A stretch of DNA of 21,919 nucleotides from CAYWVO01 sp964461835 (GTDB taxonomy: Bacteria; Zixibacteria; MSB-5A5; WJJR01; JAJRUJ01): assembly GCA_964461835.1 (NCBI GenBank), contig CAYWVO010000050.1, positions 1-21,919 on the forward strand, read 5' to 3'. The notes beneath the pieces were generated by a model that was not told where the DNA came from, did no database searches, and saw nothing but the letters and a program-made list of their open reading frames with translations. Below, piece by piece: positions 13,748 through 21,873 of this stretch. How positions within the stretch are numbered: position 1 is the stretch's first letter; each line of letters begins with the position of its first letter. A program made the translations under genes and the position numbers.

Positions 13748-16530
13748 ATTCATCGCAACCCTCAGACAAATCTTTACAGCACGTCGAACAAGAGCAATTC
13801 AACGGCGATCGCGTAGCGTTCCTGGATTGGCTCAACCAGGAAGTCAACCGTCTGGTTTTTGGCGACCTGGTACAGTGCCGGAAATTGATTGCCGAGATTG
13901 ATGACCTGCGGAAGCAGTTTGTCGATGAAGATCGTGCGCGGCTTTTGCGCATGATGGCCCGCTTTTACCATATGACCGGTCAACCGGCCGATGCCTTGAA
14001 ACTTTACCAGAAGGCAGAACGGATTTATCGCCGGTTGGGAGATCGCGAGGCGCCGGCGATGATCGCCAAAGCCAAGATCGACGCGCTGATGTATCTGGGG
14101 AAATACCGGCAGGCGCTGGAGGTTGGACGCTGGGCGGCATCGTTTTTCCGTCGAAGAAAACGTCAGGTCGATCTCGCTCAGGTCCTGACCAACATGGGCA
14201 ATGTCTACCATCGCATGGATGATGCCACGCGTGCCCTGCGCCACTATACAAAGGCGCGGGACGTCATAACCACTGATGTCCCACCGAATTTTCTGGCCAC
14301 GATTGATTACAATCGGGCTAATATCCTTGCCAATCTCAACCGTCTGTCTGAGGCGGAAGCATTGTATGAGGATGCCGGTGCAAAGTACCGCGAAGCTGAG
14401 ATGGAGATGGCGGCGGAACACTGTGACTACTCTATTGCCTACCTGCAATTTCTTCGTGGCCGTTTCGCGGATGCTTTGCAACGATTTGAGCGCGTGCGTG
14501 ATAACCTTGACCGACTCGGTGATCGGCGGGGCAAAGCGATCGCCGAACTGGATATTGTGGAAATCTTTTTGGCTACCAACCGCTTCAGTGAAGTGCAAGA
14601 GATGGTTGGGGACCTCACCGACGAATTAGGATCACTAAAGCTCGATTATGAATTGGGCAAACTGCTGGTGTATGCCGCGCGGGCGGCCATGGCGCTGGGT
14701 GATTTTTCCAGCGCCGGCCACAACTTGACCAAAGCAAAGACCATCTTCGGGCGCGAGGGGAACAAGCTCTGGCAGGCGATCGTGCTATTGGCCAGGGCGC
14801 AATTGGCGTTCTTACGCGGCAGGAAGAAGCAGGCCGAGGAATCCGCGCGGCAGAGCGCACGGGCCTTTAAAGCTTTGCGGGATGATATCCGCCATGCTTA
14901 CGCAGTTGTATTCATCGCCGCTCGCCTGTATGAGAGGAAAGAATACGCCAAGGCCCGACGGTCCCTGACACCGATTATCCGCAAGCGCCGGGCACTGCCC
15001 GCCAGTGTCCTTCTGCCGGTTTACCATCTGTTGGGCAGGATTGCCAATGCGCTGGACCAACAACAACAGGGTGTCGAGTTTCTGCGAACGGCAATGAAAC
15101 ACTTGCGGACATTGACCGGCGGCATCAGCCCGGACGAGTCGCGGATGATCTTCCTTTCCGATAAGTATTCGGTATTCAGCGACTTAACCGATATGCTGAT
15201 TCGGGGCGGCAGGCATACCGGGGCATTTCGTATCGCGCAGGAGGCACGTCGGCAACTGGTCGATGAATCCCGTGCGGACATCCCGGATTTATCGGCGACT
15301 GCCGTTCCCCAGCAGCTTAGTGAAAGGCGTGACGCCTTGCGGGCACAGTTACGCAAACTATACACACCGACGCCAACCCGACAGCGAGGGGTTGGAGGTG
15401 ATGTACAAGCCATTAGAAAGACGGAAGATAAACTCTGGCATACCGAACAGAGAATCAAACGCCATTTCTATGAGCGGGTTCCCGCAGCGCCCAGTGACGC
15501 CCCCAGTCTCAAAGAGACCCAAAAGCTTTTGGACGGGGACACGGTACTCCTTACCTACGTGTATTTAGCCGACGACTGTGGGGTCTTTGTCATTGGTAAG
15601 GACACCGTGGAGTTTGTGCGATTGACGAAATCAGTTCCGGTTATTGATGATTTGATTGCGCGGTTATATTTCTTTCTGGAAAAGAACGCCTATCCGGGAT
15701 CCTATCGATATCGCAATCGAGAGACCATTCAATCGGGAACCGTCAGTTATCTCAATCAACTAACGAATGCCCTCTGGGAACCGCTTGAAGAGCATGTCAG
15801 GCAATTTCAAAACGCGGTGATCATTCCTGACCGGAAATTATCAGCCGTTCCGTTTCATGCCTTGTCCACTGCCAAAGGGCCGATGGTGTATGAACGGTAC
15901 CGGATCGAAATGGCCCAGTCGCTGTCTTCCTGGCTGACCCGGCACGGGAACGCAGGGTCAACGACCCAGCCGGGGGTTGTCTTCATCCCCGCATCCGGTA
16001 ATTCCGACGCGGCAGTTGCAGAATTGGCCGGGATCCGGAAGGCCTTCCCGGATACCGGGGTGGTGCGCGGAGAGGAAGCTACGAGTGAGCGGTTCCGCCA
16101 AGCGTTGTCTGAGCCGGCACGGTTCGTGCACACAATATCTCATGCCTCAATATCCTTGGCCAATCCATTCTGTTCAGAAATCCTCCTGGATGATGGGCCA
16201 TTTTATGCCTTTGATTTATTCGGTGAAAGAATCAAATCCGGTCTGGTGACCCTGTCGGCCTGCCAGACCGGGCGGCCCGGCTTTTTTGGTGACTTAGACA
16301 CAACAGCCCTTTCCGACGTATTTGTAGCAGCAGGTGCCGATGTATCCCTGGGTAGCCTGTGGCCGGTTTCTGATGAGGAAACTTCCCGGTTTATGAGCCA
16401 GTTTTACCGATATTGGGCAAAAAATTATGATGTTTTCACGGCCTGGAGGGAAACAGTCGATTATATTAGAAAAGAAGAAGCAAATCCCTATTACTGGGCG
16501 GCATTCCGTCTGGCCGGTTACGTTTCTTAA
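13744..16530 (+). CDS. TPR-CHAT caspase-like protease
   Basis: The 928-aa protein has an all-helical N-terminal half with about eight TPR-like repeats (residues about 60-450; for example MTGQPADALKLYQKAERIYRRL and NMGNVYHRMDDATRALRHYTKA, each a classic TPR unit). A linker with coiled-coil-like character follows (about 500-580). The C-terminal CHAT domain (about 600-928) belongs to the caspase clan. The predicted catalytic dyad is H800 (HTISHAS) and C840 (LSACQTG), followed by LSDVFVAAGADVSLGSLWPVSDEET, a CHAT hallmark. No signal peptide, so cytoplasmic. TPR-CHAT proteins sense a partner through the TPR half and then cleave a specific protein; Csx29 of Craspase is one. Its start overlaps the anti-sigma-like gene, making that product the first candidate substrate. 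The downstream subtilase follows after 14 bases. Confidence 0.92.
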   Translation: MNSSQPSDKSLQHVEQEQFNGDRVAFLDWLNQEVNRLVFGDLVQCRKLIAEIDDLRKQFVDEDRARLLRMMARFYHMTGQPADALKLYQKAERIYRRLGDREAPAMIAKAKIDALMYLGKYRQALEVGRWAASFFRRRKRQVDLAQVLTNMGNVYHRMDDATRALRHYTKARDVITTDVPPNFLATIDYNRANILANLNRLSEAEALYEDAGAKYREAEMEMAAEHCDYSIAYLQFLRGRFADALQRFERVRDNLDRLGDRRGKAIAELDIVEIFLATNRFSEVQEMVGDLTDELGSLKLDYELGKLLVYAARAAMALGDFSSAGHNLTKAKTIFGREGNKLWQAIVLLARAQLAFLRGRKKQAEESARQSARAFKALRDDIRHAYAVVFIAARLYERKEYAKARRSLTPIIRKRRALPASVLLPVYHLLGRIANALDQQQQGVEFLRTAMKHLRTLTGGISPDESRMIFLSDKYSVFSDLTDMLIRGGRHTGAFRIAQEARRQLVDESRADIPDLSATAVPQQLSERRDALRAQLRKLYTPTPTRQRGVGGDVQAIRKTEDKLWHTEQRIKRHFYERVPAAPSDAPSLKETQKLLDGDTVLLTYVYLADDCGVFVIGKDTVEFVRLTKSVPVIDDLIARLYFFLEKNAYPGSYRYRNRETIQSGTVSYLNQLTNALWEPLEEHVRQFQNAVIIPDRKLSAVPFHALSTAKGPMVYERYRIEMAQSLSSWLTRHGNAGSTTQPGVVFIPASGNSDAAVAELAGIRKAFPDTGVVRGEEATSERFRQALSEPARFVHTISHASISLANPFCSEILLDDGPFYAFDLFGERIKSGLVTLSACQTGRPGFFGDLDTTALSDVFVAAGADVSLGSLWPVSDEETSRFMSQFYRYWAKNYDVFTAWRETVDYIRKEEANPYYWAAFRLAGYVS

Positions 16531-16544
16531 TTGGAGTTAGTGTC

Positions 16545-18014
16545 ATGTCAGGCATATTCAAATTTCGCGCGACTGTCTGCGCATGCGCGGCGCTGCTGTG
16601 TCTTACCGGAATCCACGCGTCAGCCGTTGCGCAACCACTCTCCAACCAATTGGTTGTCCTCTTTGACGAAGCGGCAAATCCTGAGGGTCTCGTACACGCA
16701 TTTGGCGATTCAATCATCGGTGAAATTGCCAACTTGAAGGTGTATCTTGTTGCCTTCGATCGTTTTGCAAATGTCGAAGAAGCGGTGGCGTTTTATCAGG
16801 GCCTCATTGAATATGTTGACTTCGCACAGCCCAATTATAGGCTCACTATCCCCCAGCTTGACCAGATCAGCCATGCCTTTCTCGATCCGTATTCTGAACC
16901 GTACGACGAGGGTGTCTCTCCAGACGATTACTATACCCAACCTGCTGGTCCCCAAGTTCAACTCTCTGTCGCACAGCAGATTACTAAGGGGGCAGGGACG
17001 CTGATCGGGGTGGTTGACAACGGCGTGGATGCGGGTCATCTGCTGTTCACTGGTCGGCTGCATCCTGATGATATTGATGTCTGGGATCACGATTTGGACG
17101 CCTCTCCGGATTCCGGGGTGGTTGCCTCGCATGGCACATTTGTTGCGGGAACCATCGTGTTCACCGCCCCGGAAGCGACCATATTACCAATCCGGGCGTT
17201 CGATGGTGACGGCAGTGGCTCAGTATTCTCGGCGGCTGAGGGTATCGATTATGCAGTCTCGCAAGGAGTAAATGTCCTCAACTTGAGTTTTGGTATGCCT
17301 GATCGAGATAGTTTGCTATCGCTGGCGTTGCAACATGCGTCGGATTCGGGGATAACCATAGTTGCCTCGGCCGGTAATGACGGCCTGTTGGAACCAGCCC
17401 AATTTCCCGCATCTGATTCCCGTACTGTTGCAGTGGCCGCCGTCGATAACAGTGACATTCTCGCGTCGTTCTCTAACTATGGACCGGAAGTTGATGTCTG
17501 CGCACCGGGAGTCGACCTTTACGGACCTCTGAATGGTGAAGATGTGTGGGGACGATGGCAGGGAACCTCGTTTGCGGCCGGATTCGCCTCGGGACTGGCG
17601 GCGATGCTTTTAAGCCAATATCCGGACGCCTCCACGGAGTGGATCAAGTGGGCTATGATGGATGGGTGTGACAACATTGATGCGCTCAATCCCGATTATG
17701 GAGGGTATCTTGGTAGTGGTCGACTCAACCTGGCTGCGACGCTCTCTTTATCTGGGCCGGATGCCTGCAATTGTCTGATATGGGGAGACGTCAACCACGA
17801 TTCTGCCGTTGACCCCGTAGATGTAACCGAGATGGCTAATTATATCTTTAAGGGCTGGTCATTTAGCGAGGACTGTCCCGCTGGGTGGAATTGCCCGTAC
17901 CAGAAGGGTGATATAGATTGTTCGGGTGGAAGCCCTACCCCATTGGATTTGGCGTTTTTTGTTCAGTATGTGTTCAAAAGTTCTGATTTCTGGCCCTGTT
18001 CTGGATGTAATTAA
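16545..18014 (+). CDS. Secreted subtilisin-family (S8) protease with dockerin-like C-terminus
   Basis: The 489-aa protein has a signal peptide (residues 1-29, ending SAVAQ), an N-terminal prodomain (about 30-105) and an S8 catalytic domain (about 148-405). Catalytic residues are D158 (GVVDNGVD), H196 (ASHGTFVAG) and S342 (GTSFAAG), with the oxyanion Asn N278 (ASAGND). GTSFAAG replaces the usual GTSMAxP, with Gly at the Pro position. The C-terminus (about 418-487) holds two calcium-loop-like motifs, GDVNHDSAVDPVDV and GDIDCSGG..PTPLDLAFFV, each followed by YIFKGW / YVFKSS. This is a dockerin-like pair. RBS TTGGAG lies 8 bases before the ATG. It probably shares an mRNA with the sigma and CHAT genes and acts outside the cytoplasm. 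Confidence 0.93.
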   Translation: MSGIFKFRATVCACAALLCLTGIHASAVAQPLSNQLVVLFDEAANPEGLVHAFGDSIIGEIANLKVYLVAFDRFANVEEAVAFYQGLIEYVDFAQPNYRLTIPQLDQISHAFLDPYSEPYDEGVSPDDYYTQPAGPQVQLSVAQQITKGAGTLIGVVDNGVDAGHLLFTGRLHPDDIDVWDHDLDASPDSGVVASHGTFVAGTIVFTAPEATILPIRAFDGDGSGSVFSAAEGIDYAVSQGVNVLNLSFGMPDRDSLLSLALQHASDSGITIVASAGNDGLLEPAQFPASDSRTVAVAAVDNSDILASFSNYGPEVDVCAPGVDLYGPLNGEDVWGRWQGTSFAAGFASGLAAMLLSQYPDASTEWIKWAMMDGCDNIDALNPDYGGYLGSGRLNLAATLSLSGPDACNCLIWGDVNHDSAVDPVDVTEMANYIFKGWSFSEDCPAGWNCPYQKGDIDCSGGSPTPLDLAFFVQYVFKSSDFWPCSGCN

Positions 18015-18214
18015 CCTGTTTCTCAGCAATGAGTTAAGCCTCTGCCGAGGTATGCGAATGCTTATTTTTCCAAAAAATCCGTCCAGCGTGTATTTTTCGC
18101 TGGTCTGCTGACTCTTAAGAATAACTGGAAATTGGAACGGAAAAAGGAGATGAATTCCAAACGGGCAAATAGGTAACTTCTTTATTCACAGTAGTAACGG
18201 GAGGTTTGCGCCAC

Positions 18215-19705
18215 ATGAAGAAACTGTTCATTGTTCTCGCAGGATTATGTTTACTCGCCTTCAGCGCACCAGTGATGGCCGATGATTGCGTGGAAGCCGA
18301 TCTGGAGATCACTCCGAGCGCCGGACCGGGAGACCTGGTCAGTTTTTCGTTTGAATTGACCAACTGCGGTACCGAGGCGGCTCTGGCCGACTTGACTTTC
18401 GATTTCACGTTCGACACCGAAGACATCCCCGAGGGCATTAATTTCAGCATTCCAATGAAATTCCCGATTGGGGCCGGAGAAACGTATACGCGCTCTTTTG
18501 AAACGACATTGCCTCCGGTCACGCCGTCCGGTTCTTTTACCGTGTGTGTGGAAGCGGTGATCGGTGAAGCGACAGCCAGTGATTGTGCCACCTTAGTGGT
18601 AGAAGGAGGCGGGCCGTCGCCGGCATCGCTTGATTATCCGATTGAACCAACCGCGATCGTCAACGGTTTTGATCTGGCGACCAGCGCCACGGAAGTGGAA
18701 TGCGTGGAGGTCGACCTGGAGATCACTCCGAGCGCCGGATCGGGAGACCTGGTCAGTTTTTCGTTTGAATTTACCAACTGCGGTACCGAGGCGGCTCTGG
18801 CCGACTTGACTTTCGATTTCACGTTCGACACCGAAGACATCCCCGAGGGCATTAATTTCAGCATTCCAATGAAATTCCCGATTGGGGCCGGAGAAACGTA
18901 TACGCGCTCTTTTGAAACGACATTGCCTCCGGTCACGCCGTCCGGTTCTTTTACCGTGTGTGTGGAAGCGGTGATCGGTGAAGCGACAGCCAGTGATTGT
19001 GCCACCTTAGTGGTAGAAGGAGGCGGGCCGTCGCCGGCGTCTGTCGATTACCCAATTGACCCCACCGAAATTGTGAATGGGTTCGATCTGGCAACCGGGG
19101 TAACCGAGACTGACTGTGTTGAAGTCGATGTTGAAATCACCTCACCGGTGCAAGCGTATGACGAGTACACGTACTCGTTCGAAGTCATCAATTGCGGTAC
19201 CGAAGCCGCCGAAGTTGAGCTGGCAGTAGATATCGTGATGGCACTGCCAAGCGGTGATGTGCCGGTCGCGATAATCAAGTTCCCGCTCGGTGCGGGTGAG
19301 TCGATTGCTAAGTCTTTCGAGGCGGTGCTGCCACCGGTGGTACCTGCTGGCTCGTACGAGGTATGCGTGACGGCCACTATTGGCGAAGCGACGGACACCG
19401 ATTGTGCAACGCTGGAAGTTGTTGAAGATAGCGGCGGATCGGACAGTACTGGGTTGGATCAAAATTATCCCAATCCGTTCAACGCCAGTACGGCAATCAG
19501 CTTCTCGCTGGCCAAGCCGGCCACCATTGACCTCAGTGTCTATAACGTCCTCGGCGAGAAAGTTGCCACGATCGCGGACGGATTCTACACTGAGGGAGAG
19601 CATACGGTGAATTGGGATACCGGCAGCATGGCGTCAGGCATGTATTTCTATCGCCTGACCACCGAGAAAGACGTGCTCACCAAGAAGATGATTCTCACGA
19701 AGTAG
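18215..19705 (+). CDS. Secreted three-repeat beta-sandwich protein with type IX-like sorting domain
   Basis: The 496-aa protein has a signal peptide (MKKLFIVLAGLCLLAFS, cleavage near VMA-DD). Three domains of about 138, 138 and 105 residues follow. Domains 1 and 2 are almost identical (PGDLVSFSFE.., KFPIGAGETYTRSFETTLPPV, CVEAVIGEATASDCATL), and domain 3 is a diverged copy (YTYSFEVINCGTEAAE). Each has conserved Cys pairs and looks like a CARDB/Ig-like fold. Residues about 418-496 form the FlgD-like/Por-type C-terminal signal (LDQNYPNPFNAST, then SMASGMYFYRLTT, ending TKKMILTK) used by type IX secretion and sorting. A TTG at 18206 would add three residues; I prefer the ATG with GGGAGG 10 bases upstream. 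It sits 200 bases after the subtilase. Function unknown, probably surface adhesion or structure. Confidence 0.88.
   Translation: MKKLFIVLAGLCLLAFSAPVMADDCVEADLEITPSAGPGDLVSFSFELTNCGTEAALADLTFDFTFDTEDIPEGINFSIPMKFPIGAGETYTRSFETTLPPVTPSGSFTVCVEAVIGEATASDCATLVVEGGGPSPASLDYPIEPTAIVNGFDLATSATEVECVEVDLEITPSAGSGDLVSFSFEFTNCGTEAALADLTFDFTFDTEDIPEGINFSIPMKFPIGAGETYTRSFETTLPPVTPSGSFTVCVEAVIGEATASDCATLVVEGGGPSPASVDYPIDPTEIVNGFDLATGVTETDCVEVDVEITSPVQAYDEYTYSFEVINCGTEAAEVELAVDIVMALPSGDVPVAIIKFPLGAGESIAKSFEAVLPPVVPAGSYEVCVTATIGEATDTDCATLEVVEDSGGSDSTGLDQNYPNPFNASTAISFSLAKPATIDLSVYNVLGEKVATIADGFYTEGEHTVNWDTGSMASGMYFYRLTTEKDVLTKKMILTK
18302..19038 (+). repeat. Near-perfect 323-bp direct repeat inside the three-domain gene
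   Basis: 18302-18624 and 18716-19038 match over 323 bases with only two differences that I can see (C/T and G/T), at a period of 414 bases. Both units are in the same reading frame, so the repeat encodes domains 1 and 2. The 91-base spacer between them differs from the segment after unit 2. The third domain shares the protein pattern but not the DNA identity. Confidence 0.9.
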
Positions 19706-19746
19706 CCAAGTGTAGAGTCACAGCACGGTTTCCGATATCATGGAAA

Positions 19747-19780
19747 AAAGGTGGGGGGCACAGCGTGCTCCCCACTTTTC
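19747..19780 (+). terminator. Intrinsic terminator after the three-repeat gene
   Basis: A GC-rich hairpin (AAAAGGTGGGGGGCA paired with TGCTCCCCACTTTT) runs from about 19747 to 19779 with a 3-5 base loop and ends in TTTTC. It lies 41 bases after the stop and 37 before the next ATG, so it probably separates the two transcripts or causes strong attenuation. Confidence 0.8.
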
Positions 19781-19816
19781 ACTGAGCACTATCTAAGAAC
19801 GAACAGGTGATGATTC

Positions 19817-21736
19817 ATGCCTCAACAAACAAAGACAATCACGCGAGTTGCCTTTACCATCCTTATCGTCATTATCCCCCTCCTGACAGTGTCCGGACAG
19901 GACTCAGATACCCTTCGCTTAATCGGTACAGTCAATGGTGAATATGCACGTGATCAGTTTGGCATTGCCGTTGGTGGCGGGGGCGATGTGAACAATGACG
20001 GTGTTGCTGATTTTCTTGTCGGCGCGAATGTCAACGACGACGGCGGCGATGCAGCCGGAAAAGCCTACTTGTATCTGGGTGGCGCCACATTTGATGCTAC
20101 CCCTGACCTGACAGTTATCGGCGGTGCGGCGGATTTTCTCGGCAACGCGGTTGATATCATTGACGACGTCAACAACGATGGTTTCGATGATATCCTCATC
20201 GCAGCCTCGTTTAATTCTGATATCGCGGCACGTGCAGGCAAGGTCTTATTGCTGTACGGCGGCGATCCGCTTGACAATACCCCGGACCTCACGGCCTTCG
20301 GCGAAGCCGCCAGTGATTATTTTGGCCACAGCGTAACCGGGGCCGGTGATTTAAACGGCGATGGTTTCAACGATTGGGCTGTTGGTTCCTATAAGGCAGA
20401 TGATGGCTCCCTGGATAACATCGGCAAGGTATACGTCTTTTTCGGCGGCAATCCGCCGGACGACATCGCGGACTTGACGATTGTCGGTAATGCGGATGGG
20501 GAACGATTTGGTTTCGCGGTCGCGGGTGCCGGACGGTTCAACGGTGATTCCTATGACGACCTGGTCGTTGGTGCCTACTCCTACGATAGCGGCAGCAATC
20601 TAAATCTCGGACGGGCGTATGTTTATTTTGGCGGAAACCCCATGGACGGCACGCCCGACCTGATTATGACCGGCGAAAATGCGTTCGACTTTTTTGGTAC
20701 TTCTGTCGCGGGAGGCAAGGACCTCAATGGTGACACATATGATGACATCATTGTGGGAGCCACCGGGGTCGATTATTCCGGCCATCTTGATGCCGGGAAG
20801 TGCTATGTCTTCTTGGGGGGTGGTTCTCCGGACAATGTCGTCGATTTTTCCTATGCTCCCCAACGGGCAAACAGTGATTTATTTGGTTCGGCAGTGGATC
20901 TGGTTACCGATTTGGATGGTAATTCATATGACGATTTTATCATCGGTGCACGCGATGATAACGAGGCGACCACCGGAGCCGGGAAAGCGTATCTTTTCAA
21001 TGGTTCAAGTGCCGTCCCCTTCGATTTGGATACGACGTTCCTTGGCACAGAGAGCGGAGCGGTTTTCGCCGCCGATGTTGCCGGGACAGGCAGTTTGATT
21101 TCCGGATACCGATCCTCGTTCGTGGTCGGGTCGTGGGGAACAAATGATTCTACCGGCAGCGCTGCTGTTTATGGCATGACCGGCACTGCCGCTAACCAGC
21201 CACCCGTGCTGGCAACAATCGGTTCTCAGTCGGTCGTTGAGGGGACAAATTTGAATTTTACGGTGAGCGCCTCCGACCCCGAGGGAGTGACCCCACAATT
21301 GTTCGCCGAACAGCGACCGGCCAATGCCTCCTTTATCGATCACGGAGATGGTACCGGTACCTTCGATTTCAACCCGGACGAAACACAGGCGGGGACGTAT
21401 GAGGTACGCTTTATGGCCTCTGACGGTGATTTGGCCGATACGGAGATGGTGCCAATCATTGTCATTGATTCGGACTGCGACTGCGGTGACCAGGCCGGTA
21501 CCAATGTCAACGCTGTCGGCGATGTCAATTGCAGCGGCACGACGGATCCCACCGATGTTGGGTTCCTGGTGGCATTCGTCTATAAGAGCTGGTCGGTGGT
21601 GTGTGACAAGCCACTCTGTCCGTTTGCGAGCGGAGATGTTAATTGTGATTTGTCAGTAAGTCCGGTGGATGTACAATTCCTGGTCAATTTTGTCTACCGA
21701 GGCTGGGATATGTTGTGTGACGGCTGCGTGCCGTAG
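19817..21736 (+). CDS. Secreted FG-GAP beta-propeller protein with dockerin-like C-terminus
   Basis: The 639-aa protein has a signal peptide (residues 1-28, ending TVSGQ). About six or seven FG-GAP repeats follow (about 36-450), each with a calcium-binding loop such as GDVNNDGVADFLVGA, DVNNDGFDDILIAA and GDLNGDGFNDWAVGS. They should form an integrin-alpha-like propeller. Residues about 455-550 are a cadherin/He-PIG-like sandwich (NQPPVLATIGSQSVVEG..., FTVSASDPEG). The C-terminus (about 560-637) has two dockerin-like loops (GDVNCSGTTDPTDV and GDVNCDLSVSPVDV), each followed by FVYKSW or FVYRGW. AGGTGA lies 6 bases before the ATG. It is likely a surface or matrix protein. The tail matches that of the subtilase in style. 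Confidence 0.9.
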   Translation: MPQQTKTITRVAFTILIVIIPLLTVSGQDSDTLRLIGTVNGEYARDQFGIAVGGGGDVNNDGVADFLVGANVNDDGGDAAGKAYLYLGGATFDATPDLTVIGGAADFLGNAVDIIDDVNNDGFDDILIAASFNSDIAARAGKVLLLYGGDPLDNTPDLTAFGEAASDYFGHSVTGAGDLNGDGFNDWAVGSYKADDGSLDNIGKVYVFFGGNPPDDIADLTIVGNADGERFGFAVAGAGRFNGDSYDDLVVGAYSYDSGSNLNLGRAYVYFGGNPMDGTPDLIMTGENAFDFFGTSVAGGKDLNGDTYDDIIVGATGVDYSGHLDAGKCYVFLGGGSPDNVVDFSYAPQRANSDLFGSAVDLVTDLDGNSYDDFIIGARDDNEATTGAGKAYLFNGSSAVPFDLDTTFLGTESGAVFAADVAGTGSLISGYRSSFVVGSWGTNDSTGSAAVYGMTGTAANQPPVLATIGSQSVVEGTNLNFTVSASDPEGVTPQLFAEQRPANASFIDHGDGTGTFDFNPDETQAGTYEVRFMASDGDLADTEMVPIIVIDSDCDCGDQAGTNVNAVGDVNCSGTTDPTDVGFLVAFVYKSWSVVCDKPLCPFASGDVNCDLSVSPVDVQFLVNFVYRGWDMLCDGCVP

Positions 21737-21763
21737 GTGACTACGGCCCGATACATATTGGAA

Positions 21764-21800
21764 AAAAGCCGGGAGAGGTCCAACTCCCGGCTTTTGTTTT
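21764..21800 (+). terminator. Strong intrinsic terminator after the FG-GAP gene
   Basis: AAAAGCCGGGAG (21764-21775) and CTCCCGGCTTTT (21784-21795) form a perfect 12-bp stem with an 8-base loop, followed by GTTTT. The A-run on the left side means it could also terminate minus-strand transcripts arriving from the right. Confidence 0.92.
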
Positions 21801-21837
21801 GCATCTGCCTGCTACCGGGGTTATGGGTTGTAATTTC

Positions 21838-21873
21838 CCGTGACCGAATCGTAGGTGCGGGCTAAGGTCACGG
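21838..21873. other. Inverted repeat near the window end
   Basis: CCGTGACC (21838-21845) and GGTCACGG (21866-21873) are perfect 8-base inverted repeats 20 bases apart. No gene is evident from 21801 to 21919. On the minus strand short frames end here and a gene could enter from the right, converging on the terminator at 21764-21800, but too little is visible to call one. Confidence 0.4.

Noticed and set aside
13774..14598. 274-aa minus-strand ORF within the TPR-CHAT gene
   Set aside because: Long, but antisense to clear TPR repeats, with no recognisable domain or RBS.
12503..16530. A type III-E CRISPR (Craspase) locus
   Set aside because: Sigma, anti-sigma-like and TPR-CHAT genes are present, but no repeat-spacer array, gRAMP/Cas7-11-like or Cas1/Cas2 gene is seen anywhere in the window.
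18083..18103. CCAGCG...CGCTGG stem-loop after the subtilase as a terminator
   Set aside because: The stem is only 6 bp and no T-run follows; the T-run is in the loop.
12464..18133. GGAAATT shared upstream of the sigma gene (12464) and of the three-repeat gene (18127), as a possible ECF -35 element
   Set aside because: GGAA-type -35 elements are common in ECF promoters, but there is no matching -10 sequence at the expected distance, and seven shared bases are likely by chance.
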